Position numbers and translations under genes: made by a program. DNA of 64,000 nt. Origin: Cellulophaga tyrosinoxydans. Lineage in GTDB: Bacteria; Bacteroidota; Bacteroidia; Flavobacteriales; Flavobacteriaceae. A model generated the notes under the pieces. That model did not search any database and was not told the origin of the DNA. It worked only from the letters and a program-made list of their open reading frames with translations. Position 1 is the first letter of the stretch, and the number at the start of each line of letters is the position of its first letter. Positions 8,582 to 16,573 of this stretch are shown one piece after another. The stretch covers positions 612,775-676,774 of the forward strand of contig NZ_FWXO01000001.1 in the NCBI RefSeq assembly GCF_900176415.1, read 5' to 3'.

Positions 8582-8622
8582 AAAAAAATCGGAAAGAGTG
8601 ATTTTTCTTTACCGATTTTTTT
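8582..8622 (-). terminator. Terminator of the DJ-1/PfpI gene
   Basis: AAAAAAATCGG pairs with CCGATTTTTTT, and the inner bases AAAG/CTTT extend the stem past one mismatch. It lies about 33 nt beyond the stop of the PfpI-like gene and upstream of the GH3 gene. Confidence 0.7.
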
Positions 8623-8654
8623 AAATTCAGTTTTAAAATTTAATGGACAAAAGA

Positions 8655-9218
8655 TTATGCATTCGCTACTTGTTCTTCGTGTTTACCTTCGCGGATTTCT
8701 TCAATAATTTTGCTAATAAAAGCAGGTAAATCGTTTGGATTTCTACTCGTTACTAGACCGTTATCAACAACAACTTCTTTATCCATCCAAGTCGCGCCAG
8801 CATTTAAAATATCGTCTTTTATACTCTTATACGACGTTACTTCTCTATTTTGAATAACTCCTGCGCTAATTAACAGCCAAGGAGCATGGCATATGGCCGC
8901 AACTGGCTTATGGCTCTTAAAAAAACTGCGGATAAATTGTAAAGCATTTTCGTCGGTTCGCAACGTATCCGGATTAGCAACACCACCAGGTAAAACCAGA
9001 GCGTTATAATCAGACTCCTTAGTATCTTTTACCAACTTATTTACAGTGATAGATTTTCCCCAATTTTTATCATCCCAACTTTTTATTTCACCTTCTTTTA
9101 TAGAGATTATATCAACCATTGCACCCTCTTTTTTTAATGCTTCTAAGGGTTCGAATAATTCAGATTTTTCAAATCCGTCTGTAGCAAGAATAGCTACTTT
9201 TTTGTTTTGTAATTTCAT
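8655..9218 (-). CDS. DJ-1/PfpI family protein (class I glutamine amidotransferase fold)
   Basis: 187 residues from ATG 9218. An in-frame start 21 nt upstream is less likely, because the family begins with the strand KKVAILATDGFEKSELF that immediately follows this ATG. The nucleophile elbow is A-I-C-H-A-P, with Cys and the following His as in PfpI-type proteases and stress chaperone/deglycase members such as YhbO/YraA. The upstream V-L-P-G-G-V block is also present. It is cytosolic. The family's activity (peptidase, deglycase or chaperone) is debated, so I give no gene symbol. It has its own terminator. Confidence 0.87.
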   Translation of the reverse strand: MKLQNKKVAILATDGFEKSELFEPLEALKKEGAMVDIISIKEGEIKSWDDKNWGKSITVNKLVKDTKESDYNALVLPGGVANPDTLRTDENALQFIRSFFKSHKPVAAICHAPWLLISAGVIQNREVTSYKSIKDDILNAGATWMDKEVVVDNGLVTSRNPNDLPAFISKIIEEIREGKHEEQVANA

Positions 9219-9466
9219 AGTGTAATTTTTAAAATTCAATAATCCTTTTCATAAAATATCTAGAATGATATTTGATATAAAATTACAAATGACACTATGA
9301 AGAGTTTTGCTCAAATACGTATTTAATGAACTGTATTACAAATGTTTTAACTTTAGAATGTTATTTTTTATGAAAAATTTATTTCTTAAACTTATGTATA
9401 TACTTAAGTTCCATTTTGAAAAGCTGTTAGTGATAGTTATGACTAATTTTGACTATTCTACAAAAA

Positions 9467-9496
9467 AAAGACCAACATAGATTTGTGTTGGTCTTT
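9467..9496 (-). terminator. Terminator of the lipoprotein isomerase gene
   Basis: AAAGACCAACA / TGTTGGTCTTT is an 11-bp perfect stem with an 8-nt loop, followed on the minus strand by a T-run. It lies 26 nt past the stop of the gene at 9523. The rest of the gap 9219-9466 shows no convincing gene or RNA. Confidence 0.8.
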
Positions 9497-9522
9497 ATTA
9501 TTCCGAAATTATCTTGAATAAG

Positions 9523-10434
9523 TTATTTAAATCCAATATTTTTTAACCCTTCATGGCTTATTTTAATAGCTTCTAAGGGTTTCATTCCGTCAAATGTCAT
9601 GTCTTGTTCTACCATATAATATTCCATACCTGAAAGTTCCTTATTTGCCAATATTGTAGCAAAATCTATAGTACCGTTGCCTACAGGAGCAAACCTACCC
9701 TCTTTATCCATATCTTTTACATGCCATATTTTAAAACGTCCTGGATATTTTTTAAAATATGCTATTGGATCCGCACCCGCTTTAGTTACCCAAAATAAAT
9801 CCATTTGAAAGTTAACATATTTAGGATCTGAATGCTCTAGTAAATATTCTATTGGCACAATCCCATCAGCATCTTTCTTAAATTCAAAATCGTGATTATG
9901 ATATAACAATTTAAGACCTGCGGCATGAGCCTTTTCACCTAATGTATTTACAATATTCGATAAATTCTCTGCTCCACCACTCATACTCATAGTCATAGTT
10001 GCATCATCAAAATGAAATAACCCCATTGGTGGAATAGGTACAACAAAATACTCAAAACCAGCAGTTTTAACATCTTTCATCATGGCATCAGCGTTTTCCA
10101 GGGTTACATCAGAATGATGGGTGCTAACAGGTGTTAATTCTAGTTCTTTTAATAAATTAGCGAAATCTTCTGGAGACATATTATAGAATTTGCCCTCATT
10201 ATACCCAGCAGCCTCAATATATGCGTAACCATCATTTGCGACTTCCTGCAGTACTGCTTTTGGGTCTACACCCATATCATCTCGAAGGGTATACAAAGCC
10301 AAGCCCCCAAAATTGGTTTCTGTTACAATTTCATCAGTGGTATCTTTTGTAGTCTCTTCCTTCTTGTTCTCTTTGCAAGAAATACCAAGCACAAGTACTA
10401 CTATAAAAACCGAATACATCGATAGTTTTTTCAT
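9523..10434 (-). CDS. Lipoprotein sugar isomerase/epimerase-like TIM barrel
   Basis: 303 residues. The N-terminus is a lipoprotein signal (hydrophobic stretch then L-G-I-S-C-K-E-N, lipidated Cys at about 20). The body is an AP-endonuclease-2/xylose-isomerase-like TIM barrel: GLALYTLRDDMG, E-A-A-G-Y-N-E-G, S-T-H-H-S, Y-H-N-H-D-F-E-F, Q-M-D-L-F-W-V, W-H-V-K-D-M and V-E-Q-D-M, containing the usual metal-site Glu, Asp, His and Glu. The protein should act on a sugar or keto-sugar in the periplasm or at the outer membrane, which is unusual for a fold best known from cytosolic enzymes. The substrate is unknown. Similar proteins accompany DUF1080 and GMC oxidoreductase genes, as at 61054-64000. Confidence 0.82.
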   Translation of the reverse strand: MKKLSMYSVFIVVLVLGISCKENKKEETTKDTTDEIVTETNFGGLALYTLRDDMGVDPKAVLQEVANDGYAYIEAAGYNEGKFYNMSPEDFANLLKELELTPVSTHHSDVTLENADAMMKDVKTAGFEYFVVPIPPMGLFHFDDATMTMSMSGGAENLSNIVNTLGEKAHAAGLKLLYHNHDFEFKKDADGIVPIEYLLEHSDPKYVNFQMDLFWVTKAGADPIAYFKKYPGRFKIWHVKDMDKEGRFAPVGNGTIDFATILANKELSGMEYYMVEQDMTFDGMKPLEAIKISHEGLKNIGFK

Positions 10435-10685
10435 GATATAAATTTTGAATTATTTATTAAGTTGAAAGTCTAAGGTAAAATATTACAAAGAGAATTTGTA
10501 GAAAAGAACGGACTAATCTGAAACAAAATTTACTATAACGTTTGAAAATAAGGATAGACATTTAATAGCTCAGTTATCTTGTTATTTATACTATTAACTT
10601 TTTGATAATTATCATTAATTTATCGTTAATCTTTAGCAATGCTATTTAGAATTAATTTGGTCGATAATATCTTAATTATTCTAAT

Positions 10686-11699
10686 TTGATTTGTAAAACT
10701 AATATTCAACTTTTACGATTATTTTGCCTTATTAGGTCAAAAAATAAAGTAATTTTCAACGTTGGACTCATCCTTTTAATTTCACTAAATAGTCTTTCAG
10801 CATTTAGCCAATCACCCTCAGATGCACTACTTATGCCGAGTAAGAACATTTGTATTCTTGTTAGTTATGAATCTGGAAACTTCAACCAATATTGGGAAGG
10901 TAATTATTTAAGAAAAAATGCCTCGATTGGTACCTTATCGAGAAAAACCATTACTACAATGGCGGCCATTGGCATTATTAAAGACCTCAACGCATATATT
11001 AGCCTTCCTTACATAAAAACAGCATCATCAGAACCCAATGGTGGACATTTTGCTGGTGCTAAAGGGTTACAAGATATTGCTATCGCGTTTAAATATCGTA
11101 CCACAGAAAAAACCTTAGATTCTGGTGATTTGAGCCTATTCACCACATTATCTTTTGCAACTCCATCTAGCGATTATTTATCCGATTACATGCCCTATAG
11201 CATTGGATTAGGCACTTCCGAATTTGGAATTCGTGAGATTGCAAAATTTCAATTTAAAAATGGATTTTACGCACAAGCTATGGTCGGTTACTTTTGGCGA
11301 GGATATACAGAAGCGGAACGTGATTACTATTACAATAATGGAAGTTTTTACTCTAACATCATGGATGTTCCTAACGCATGGAATTTTGAAGGAGGACTAG
11401 GGGTATGGCTTATAGATAACCGATTAAAAATAGAAGCAAGTTATATCGGGATTAGATCTACTAGTGGCGACAATATACGAGCATATAACGCACCTCAACC
11501 TACCAATAGGGTAAACATAGACCGAATAGCACTTAGCGCACAATATTACTTTAAAGGTATAAAAGGATTGGGTGTATTAGCTTACCATAACAATGTGGTA
11601 AATGGTTTAAATACTGGAAAATTTAGTAATTCGGGGCTTGGATTAAATTACCAGTTTAATTACGCTAAAAATATAAATGCAGAACCAAATGAAAAGTAA
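10686..11699 (+). CDS. Secreted outer-membrane beta-barrel protein
   Basis: 337 residues from TTG 10686; there is no better start before the signal peptide, whose cleavage is expected after S-A-F-S-Q near residue 42. The unusually long N-terminus leaves the exact start uncertain. The mature part consists of alternating strands with long polar loops (TASSEPNGGHFAGAKGLQD, the YFWRGYTEAERDYYYNNG region), resembling transporter-like or MetA-pathway-like porins. The function is not recognised. It overlaps the next gene (PAP2 lipoprotein) by about 11 nt, so the two are probably translated together and may cooperate at the cell envelope. Confidence 0.68.
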   Translation: MICKTNIQLLRLFCLIRSKNKVIFNVGLILLISLNSLSAFSQSPSDALLMPSKNICILVSYESGNFNQYWEGNYLRKNASIGTLSRKTITTMAAIGIIKDLNAYISLPYIKTASSEPNGGHFAGAKGLQDIAIAFKYRTTEKTLDSGDLSLFTTLSFATPSSDYLSDYMPYSIGLGTSEFGIREIAKFQFKNGFYAQAMVGYFWRGYTEAERDYYYNNGSFYSNIMDVPNAWNFEGGLGVWLIDNRLKIEASYIGIRSTSGDNIRAYNAPQPTNRVNIDRIALSAQYYFKGIKGLGVLAYHNNVVNGLNTGKFSNSGLGLNYQFNYAKNINAEPNEK

Positions 11700-13230
11700 A
11701 AAGTATATAAAATCATTGCTTTTCGCAATTGGTATACTAAGTATATCATGTGAAAAAGACATCCCTACCTATTTAAGCTACGAGGAATACGAATTTTCTA
11801 CCGTTGATGAAAATGGTGGAAACTGGAAGCCTATTTTAATTGAAAATGGTTCAGCTTTAATCATTAAATCTCCAGATAATGTTGATTCAGATACGTACAA
11901 AAATGAAGTATCTAAACTTAAGGAAGCAATAACAAGTATACAGCCTAATCAACAAAAAGCCATTAATTACTGGACCAACAACCCATTAGTTAGATGGAAT
12001 GAGATTACTTTAGAACTCATTGCTAAATACAATTTAATTCCCGGACCCAATGAGGATGGCTCCTATACTTTGCCAAATGCAAATAATCCAGAAGGGCCTC
12101 CTGCATTTCCGTTTGCGCATCCGCCATATGCAAGTAGAGCATTAGCTTACCTTTCTGTAGCGCAATATGATGGATTAATTTCTGCTTGGCATTATAAATA
12201 TCTTTTTAATAGAGCTGCTCCATATCGTTATGATAACAGCATAGTACATGCATATCCAGAAAACAATATTCCATCATACCCATCAGATGGTGCTGTTATT
12301 GCAAGAGTGTCTAAAAAAATACTATCCGCTATGTTCCCTTTAGAAGTAGCTTATTTACAAGAACTAGAAGATGAACATTTGCAAAGCCTTTTACTTTCCG
12401 GCAGTTATGTAGAGAGTGATATTTCTGCGGGAACAACAATTGGTGACAAAATTTCTGAACTTGCATTGACCAGAGCTGCTACCGACGGCATGAAAAAAGC
12501 ACAAACTACTAAGGCTGTTTCCGATTCCATAAAAGCGGCTGCATTTGAAAGATTTGGTTGGCAGTGGGAAAATCTAGAGATTCCTGTTCGCCCTGTTGGG
12601 TTAACTCCTCTTTTTGGAAAAGTAACGCCTTGGAATATTGAAAATATTGCAAGCGTAAGACCCGTTGCTCCGCCAAAATTTGATTCAGCTGAATTTTTGG
12701 AAGATGTGGCAATTTTAAAAAATCACGCCAATAATATGACTTCAGAAAAAAGAAGAATTTCTAATTTCTGGCAAGACGGCACTGGCACCTATACTCCACC
12801 CGGACATTGGAACAGATTTGCTAATGAATTTATTGTGGAATATCATATGAATCCACTGCGATCTGCAAGAACAATGGCATATTTAAACATGGCAATGATG
12901 GATGCAGGAATAAGCTGTTGGGATACCAAATACTATTATCATTATCCGAGACCTATACAAATGATTGAAGGTTTTAAAACCATCGCTGGAACTCCAAATT
13001 TTCCAAGCTACACCTCTGGTCATAGTGTCTTTTCTGCTACCGGGGCCGAAGTGCTTGCTTATATTTTCCCTGAAAAGGCCACTTTAGTACGTGGTTGGGC
13101 TGAAGAAGCAGCCATCTCTAGAGTTTATGGAGGACTTCATTGGACATTTGATGCAAAAATTGGAACAGAACAAGGTAAAAAAATTGCGCAATTGGCAATA
13201 GATAAAGCAAAATTAGATGGATCTGATTAA
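11689..13230 (+). CDS. PAP2/vanadium-haloperoxidase-type lipoprotein phosphatase
   Basis: 513 residues from ATG 11689. The ATG 12 nt earlier is less suitable because the lipoprotein signal begins MKSKKYIKS, with the lipidated Cys in S-I-S-C. All three superfamily motifs are in the C-terminal half: K414-x6-R421-P422 (KYYYHYPRP), P-S-Y-T-S-G-H445, and S477-R478-x5-H484-x3-D488. These bind phosphate or vanadate and include the nucleophilic His and acid pair, so phosphatase or haloperoxidase activity is plausible. The N-terminal half repeats the same fold with motifs lost (see findings). It is anchored in the periplasm or outer membrane and coupled to the outer-membrane protein gene upstream. Confidence 0.85.
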   Translation: MKSKKYIKSLLFAIGILSISCEKDIPTYLSYEEYEFSTVDENGGNWKPILIENGSALIIKSPDNVDSDTYKNEVSKLKEAITSIQPNQQKAINYWTNNPLVRWNEITLELIAKYNLIPGPNEDGSYTLPNANNPEGPPAFPFAHPPYASRALAYLSVAQYDGLISAWHYKYLFNRAAPYRYDNSIVHAYPENNIPSYPSDGAVIARVSKKILSAMFPLEVAYLQELEDEHLQSLLLSGSYVESDISAGTTIGDKISELALTRAATDGMKKAQTTKAVSDSIKAAAFERFGWQWENLEIPVRPVGLTPLFGKVTPWNIENIASVRPVAPPKFDSAEFLEDVAILKNHANNMTSEKRRISNFWQDGTGTYTPPGHWNRFANEFIVEYHMNPLRSARTMAYLNMAMMDAGISCWDTKYYYHYPRPIQMIEGFKTIAGTPNFPSYTSGHSVFSATGAEVLAYIFPEKATLVRGWAEEAAISRVYGGLHWTFDAKIGTEQGKKIAQLAIDKAKLDGSD

Positions 13231-13406
13231 GCATTTCAAACAGTTTCGCCAACCATAAAGTTTGCTGTTGTGGCTTCAACAAGGGCACTTTCGTAAATAA
13301 GAATTTATTACTCCCAAAATAAACTAAGGAATAAGATTAATAACTTAATTTTATCCCATAATTTATCTGAATAAATTATTTAATTACATCGGCAACCGTA
13401 ACAATT

Positions 13407-15569
13407 GTGATACAACAAACTTTACTCATTCTAAATGCCTTAGAGTTAAATTTGCCTTTGACCAATCCCGTATTAAAGTTTTTTATAATACTGTTAATCA
13501 TACTATTTTCTCCTATTCTCCTGAACAAAATAAAAATTCCCCACTTGCTTGGGTTAATCATTGCTGGAGCCTTAATTGGTCCAAACGGACTAAATTTAAT
13601 TGAGCGAGATAATGGAATCATTCTGTCAGGAACTGCAGGGTTATTGTATATAATGTTTCTCGCAGGTTTGGAGATAGATTTAGCAGACTTTAAAAAAAAT
13701 GGTAAAAAAAGCCTTGTTTTTGGCTTGTATACGTTTCTTATTCCCATGTTTTTAGGCACTTTGGTGGGTCTTTATATTTTAAAAATTAGCATAGCCTCGT
13801 CGCTTCTTTTAGCAAGTATGTTTGCTTCCCATACCTTAATTGCCTATCCAATAATAAGCAAACTGGGCATTGCAAAAAATAGAGCTGTAAATATTACGGT
13901 TGGTGGCACTATGATCACTGACACGCTTGCCCTACTTGTGTTAGCAATAATTGTAGGTATGGCTAAAGGAAACGTAGATACGGCATTTTGGCTACAATTA
14001 GTATTCGGAATTATAATTTTTGGATTAATAGTAACTTTTCTTTTTCCAATTATAGCCAAGTGGTTTCTTAAGCGGTTTGATGATAATATTTCTCAGTACA
14101 TTTTTGTATTAACAATGGTATTTCTAGGTGCTGTACTCGCTGAAATGGCAAGTATCGAACCTATTATTGGAGCTTTTCTTGCGGGTTTATCATTAAATCC
14201 TCTAATTCCCCATACCTCACCTTTAATGAATAGGATTGGGTTTGTTGGAAATGCCATTTTCATTCCATTTTTTTTATTAGGGGTTGGTATGTTAATCGAC
14301 TTTCATATTTTTATTACAGATTCTAAAACAATCATAGTTGCACTAGTAATGATTGTAACGGCAACGCTTTCAAAATTTTTAGCTGCGTGGTTAACTCAGA
14401 AAACCTACAATTTTTCAGCAGATGAAAGAAGATTAATTTTTGGGTTAAGCAATGCGCAAGCTGCAGCAACACTTGCCGCTGTATTGGTGGGCTACAACAC
14501 TGTTTTAGCTACCACAACTTCTGGAGAACCTATTCGCCTTTTTGATGAAACTATTCTTAACGGCACTATTTTAATGATACTTGTAACTTGTACTATCGCT
14601 TCTTTTGTTGCACAAAAGGGTGCCAAGAATTTGGTGCTATCCCAAACTACCCATATGGATTTGGGACACGAAGAAAATCAAGAAAAGATATTAATTCCAA
14701 TTAGCAATATTGAAAATACAGAAGAGCTTATTACGCTTGCATTGGCAGTAAAATCTAAAAGAAACAAAGAGGGATTATTTGCCATGAATATTGTTGACAA
14801 TAATACGAATGACGGAAGTGCAGATAAGTTGGCAAGAAAAATTCTTGATAAAGCCGAAATTATTGCATCGGCGACCGACACTAATTTAAAAACAATATTG
14901 CGTTATGATCTGAGTATCATTAATGGTATAAATAGTATTGTACGGGAAAATAATATCACAGATCTTATTTTAGGCTTACACGCTAAAAAACGATTAAGCG
15001 ATTCTTTCTTAGGGGATTTAACAGAAGGAATTTTATCAAAATGTAATACCACAACACTAATTTACAAATCTACCCAACCCCTATCTACTATTAAAAGGCA
15101 TGTTATTTTTATACCTGCCAATGCTGAAAAAGAACTAGGATTTGCATTCTGGCTAATTAAAATCTGGAATATTGCTCAAAATACCGGTACCAATCTAAAA
15201 TTTTATGCTGCAAAGGCGACCTTAGAGTATATAAAAGAGATACATGGCAAATATCCCGTGGAGTGCGAATTTATTTCTTTTAATGATTGGGAAAATCTTT
15301 TGAGTCTTACAAAAGACATTAGCAAGTCTGATAATTTAATTTTTGTGCTTAGCAGAAAAGAAGGCCCTTCTTACCTAAGTAGCATGCTAAATATTCCTGA
15401 ATATCTAAATTCCAACTTTCAAAACCATTCGTTTATTTTAATTTATCCAATGCAGGAAGGGGTATCGGACACCTCAAAAATAAACTTGATGAACCCAAGC
15501 TTTATTGAACCTATTGAGAAACTTGATCTTATTGGAAAAAACATTGCGAAAGTATTCAAAAATAGATAA
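13407..15569 (+). CDS. CPA2-family cation:proton antiporter with cytosolic tail
   Basis: 720 residues from GTG 13407; no ATG is available upstream of the first helix. About twelve membrane helices fill residues 20-400, including the CPA2-typical G-L-I-I-A-G-A-L-I-G-P-N-G and M-I-T-D-T-L-A-L segments, the latter carrying the conserved transmembrane Asp. Residues from about 430 onward form a soluble tail like universal stress proteins, with blocks such as ILIPISNIENTEELITLAL and TDLILGLHAKK, perhaps nucleotide-sensing. The probable role is K+ or Na+/H+ exchange at the inner membrane for pH and ion balance. It stands alone in the plus direction. Confidence 0.88.
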   Translation: MIQQTLLILNALELNLPLTNPVLKFFIILLIILFSPILLNKIKIPHLLGLIIAGALIGPNGLNLIERDNGIILSGTAGLLYIMFLAGLEIDLADFKKNGKKSLVFGLYTFLIPMFLGTLVGLYILKISIASSLLLASMFASHTLIAYPIISKLGIAKNRAVNITVGGTMITDTLALLVLAIIVGMAKGNVDTAFWLQLVFGIIIFGLIVTFLFPIIAKWFLKRFDDNISQYIFVLTMVFLGAVLAEMASIEPIIGAFLAGLSLNPLIPHTSPLMNRIGFVGNAIFIPFFLLGVGMLIDFHIFITDSKTIIVALVMIVTATLSKFLAAWLTQKTYNFSADERRLIFGLSNAQAAATLAAVLVGYNTVLATTTSGEPIRLFDETILNGTILMILVTCTIASFVAQKGAKNLVLSQTTHMDLGHEENQEKILIPISNIENTEELITLALAVKSKRNKEGLFAMNIVDNNTNDGSADKLARKILDKAEIIASATDTNLKTILRYDLSIINGINSIVRENNITDLILGLHAKKRLSDSFLGDLTEGILSKCNTTTLIYKSTQPLSTIKRHVIFIPANAEKELGFAFWLIKIWNIAQNTGTNLKFYAAKATLEYIKEIHGKYPVECEFISFNDWENLLSLTKDISKSDNLIFVLSRKEGPSYLSSMLNIPEYLNSNFQNHSFILIYPMQEGVSDTSKINLMNPSFIEPIEKLDLIGKNIAKVFKNR

Positions 15570-15804
15570 AATATTCATCTCGATATTTTAGCTATATATC
15601 TTACAATTGCATAGCATAAAGCATACATCAAAAGCACTAATAAGGTATCCATAATTATCATTTTTATGTGTTATTCACTTACATACAAAAATTAAGAAAA
15701 ATGTTACCTACTTTTACCTCGTATAATCAAAGTTTGAACCATAATGCAAATTGCTTTAAAAAAAATCATATTTATAAAAATAACTTTAGCATAAATTAAA
15801 TCTA

Positions 15805-16233
15805 ATGAAAGAACAGAATTTTAAAAATCACGGAAGGTTAGTAGTAGGGTTTCACGGTGTACTCTTTTTAGCGCTTTTGGCATTGTTAATTGGCGCAGTT
15901 TATCATCTTTTTAGAACCACATCAGAAAACCTATATCTGGCATCCTTAGTTGTGTTAATAGCAATAATCTTGATTATAATGGCATGGTACATTAGAATGT
16001 TTCCTTTAAAGGCCCAAGACAGAGCTATAAGAGCGGAAGAAAATTTAAGATACTATGTAATGACAGGAAAATTATTGCCTAAAGAATTGAGAATGTCTCA
16101 AATTATAGCATTACGTTTTGCAAGTGATGAAGAGTTTTTACCATTGTTAGATAAAGCATTGAAAGAAAAACTATCTGCTAAAGAAATAAAAATGGCAATT
16201 AAAAATTGGAAGGCAGATTTTAATAGAGTATAA
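15805..16233 (+). CDS. DUF6526 family membrane protein
   Basis: 142 residues. The N-terminus EQNFKNHGR followed by two adjacent membrane helices (about residues 17-37 and 43-64), then a cytosolic helical tail with E-E-N-L-R-Y-Y and Q-I-I-A-L-R-F-A-S-D-E-E-F, matches a conserved Bacteroidota family (DUF6526). The function is unknown. The ATG lies after a long non-coding stretch, and the gene is followed by a terminator, so it is a single unit. Confidence 0.8.
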   Translation: MKEQNFKNHGRLVVGFHGVLFLALLALLIGAVYHLFRTTSENLYLASLVVLIAIILIIMAWYIRMFPLKAQDRAIRAEENLRYYVMTGKLLPKELRMSQIIALRFASDEEFLPLLDKALKEKLSAKEIKMAIKNWKADFNRV

Positions 16234-16258
16234 TTACTTACTACTACAATAAAAGCAC

Positions 16259-16288
16259 AAAAGCCCTCAACTTTCGTTGAAGGCTTTT
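16259..16288 (+). terminator. Terminator of the DUF6526 gene
   Basis: AAAAGCC-C-TCAAC / GTTGA-A-GGCTTTT with loop TTTC, one mismatch, then T-run; 25 nt after the stop codon. Confidence 0.75.
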
Positions 16289-16297
16289 TATCGCTCT

Positions 16298-16353
16298 GCT
16301 CCCCCTCTTGGGCTTACCTCGACTACGCTCGGCACAGGCTTCTCGCCCACAAA
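16298..16353. repeat. GC-rich element carrying a copy of the tRNA-Asn 3' end
   Basis: Bases 16298-16314 (GCTCCCCCTCTTGGGCT) repeat exactly the 3' part of the tRNA-Asn gene at 16406-16422. The following bases, to about 16353, are much richer in G+C than the neighbourhood and contain CCTCGACTACGCTCGGCAC, which resembles short intergenic repeats of flavobacterial genomes. No gene is visible. It may be a tRNA-end duplication or a leftover attachment site. Confidence 0.55.
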
Positions 16354-16366
16354 CATATAGCAACAA

Positions 16367-16395
16367 AAAAACCGCTCAATTTCTTGAACGGTTTT
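16367..16395 (-). terminator. Terminator downstream of tRNA-Asn
   Basis: AAAACCG-C-TCAA / TTGA-A-CGGTTTT with loop TTTC, T-rich on both sides. It lies 11 nt beyond the 3' end of the minus-strand tRNA gene and could also act on the plus strand. Confidence 0.7.
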
Positions 16396-16406
16396 CTGTT
16401 TAAAAG

Positions 16407-16480
16407 CTCCCCCTCTTGGGCTCGAACCAAGGACCCTCTGATTAACAGTCAGATGCTCTAACCAGCTGAGCTAAGGAGGA
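16407..16480 (-). tRNA. tRNA-Asn (anticodon GTT)
   Basis: A complete 74-nt cloverleaf on the minus strand. The acceptor stem TCCTCCT / AGGGGGA pairs with one G-T pair, the D stem is GCTC/GAGC, and the anticodon stem TCTGA/TCAGA encloses the loop CTGTTAA with anticodon GTT. The T stem is CTTGG/CCAAG with loop TTCGAGC, and the discriminator is G. No CCA is encoded. Confidence 0.95.
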
Positions 16481-16573
16481 GTGTACTTTATCGCGTTAGC
16501 GGCTGCAAATATAATTGTTTTTTCAAATTAGCCAAACAAAAAAATATGGAAATTTAAAAAAATTTTAATCTGC

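Noticed and set aside
9370-9480. Plus-strand 36-codon open frame starting MKNLFLKLMYIL
   Set aside because: It runs into the terminator hairpin of the minus-strand isomerase gene, has no clear ribosome site or promoter, and does not resemble a known family.
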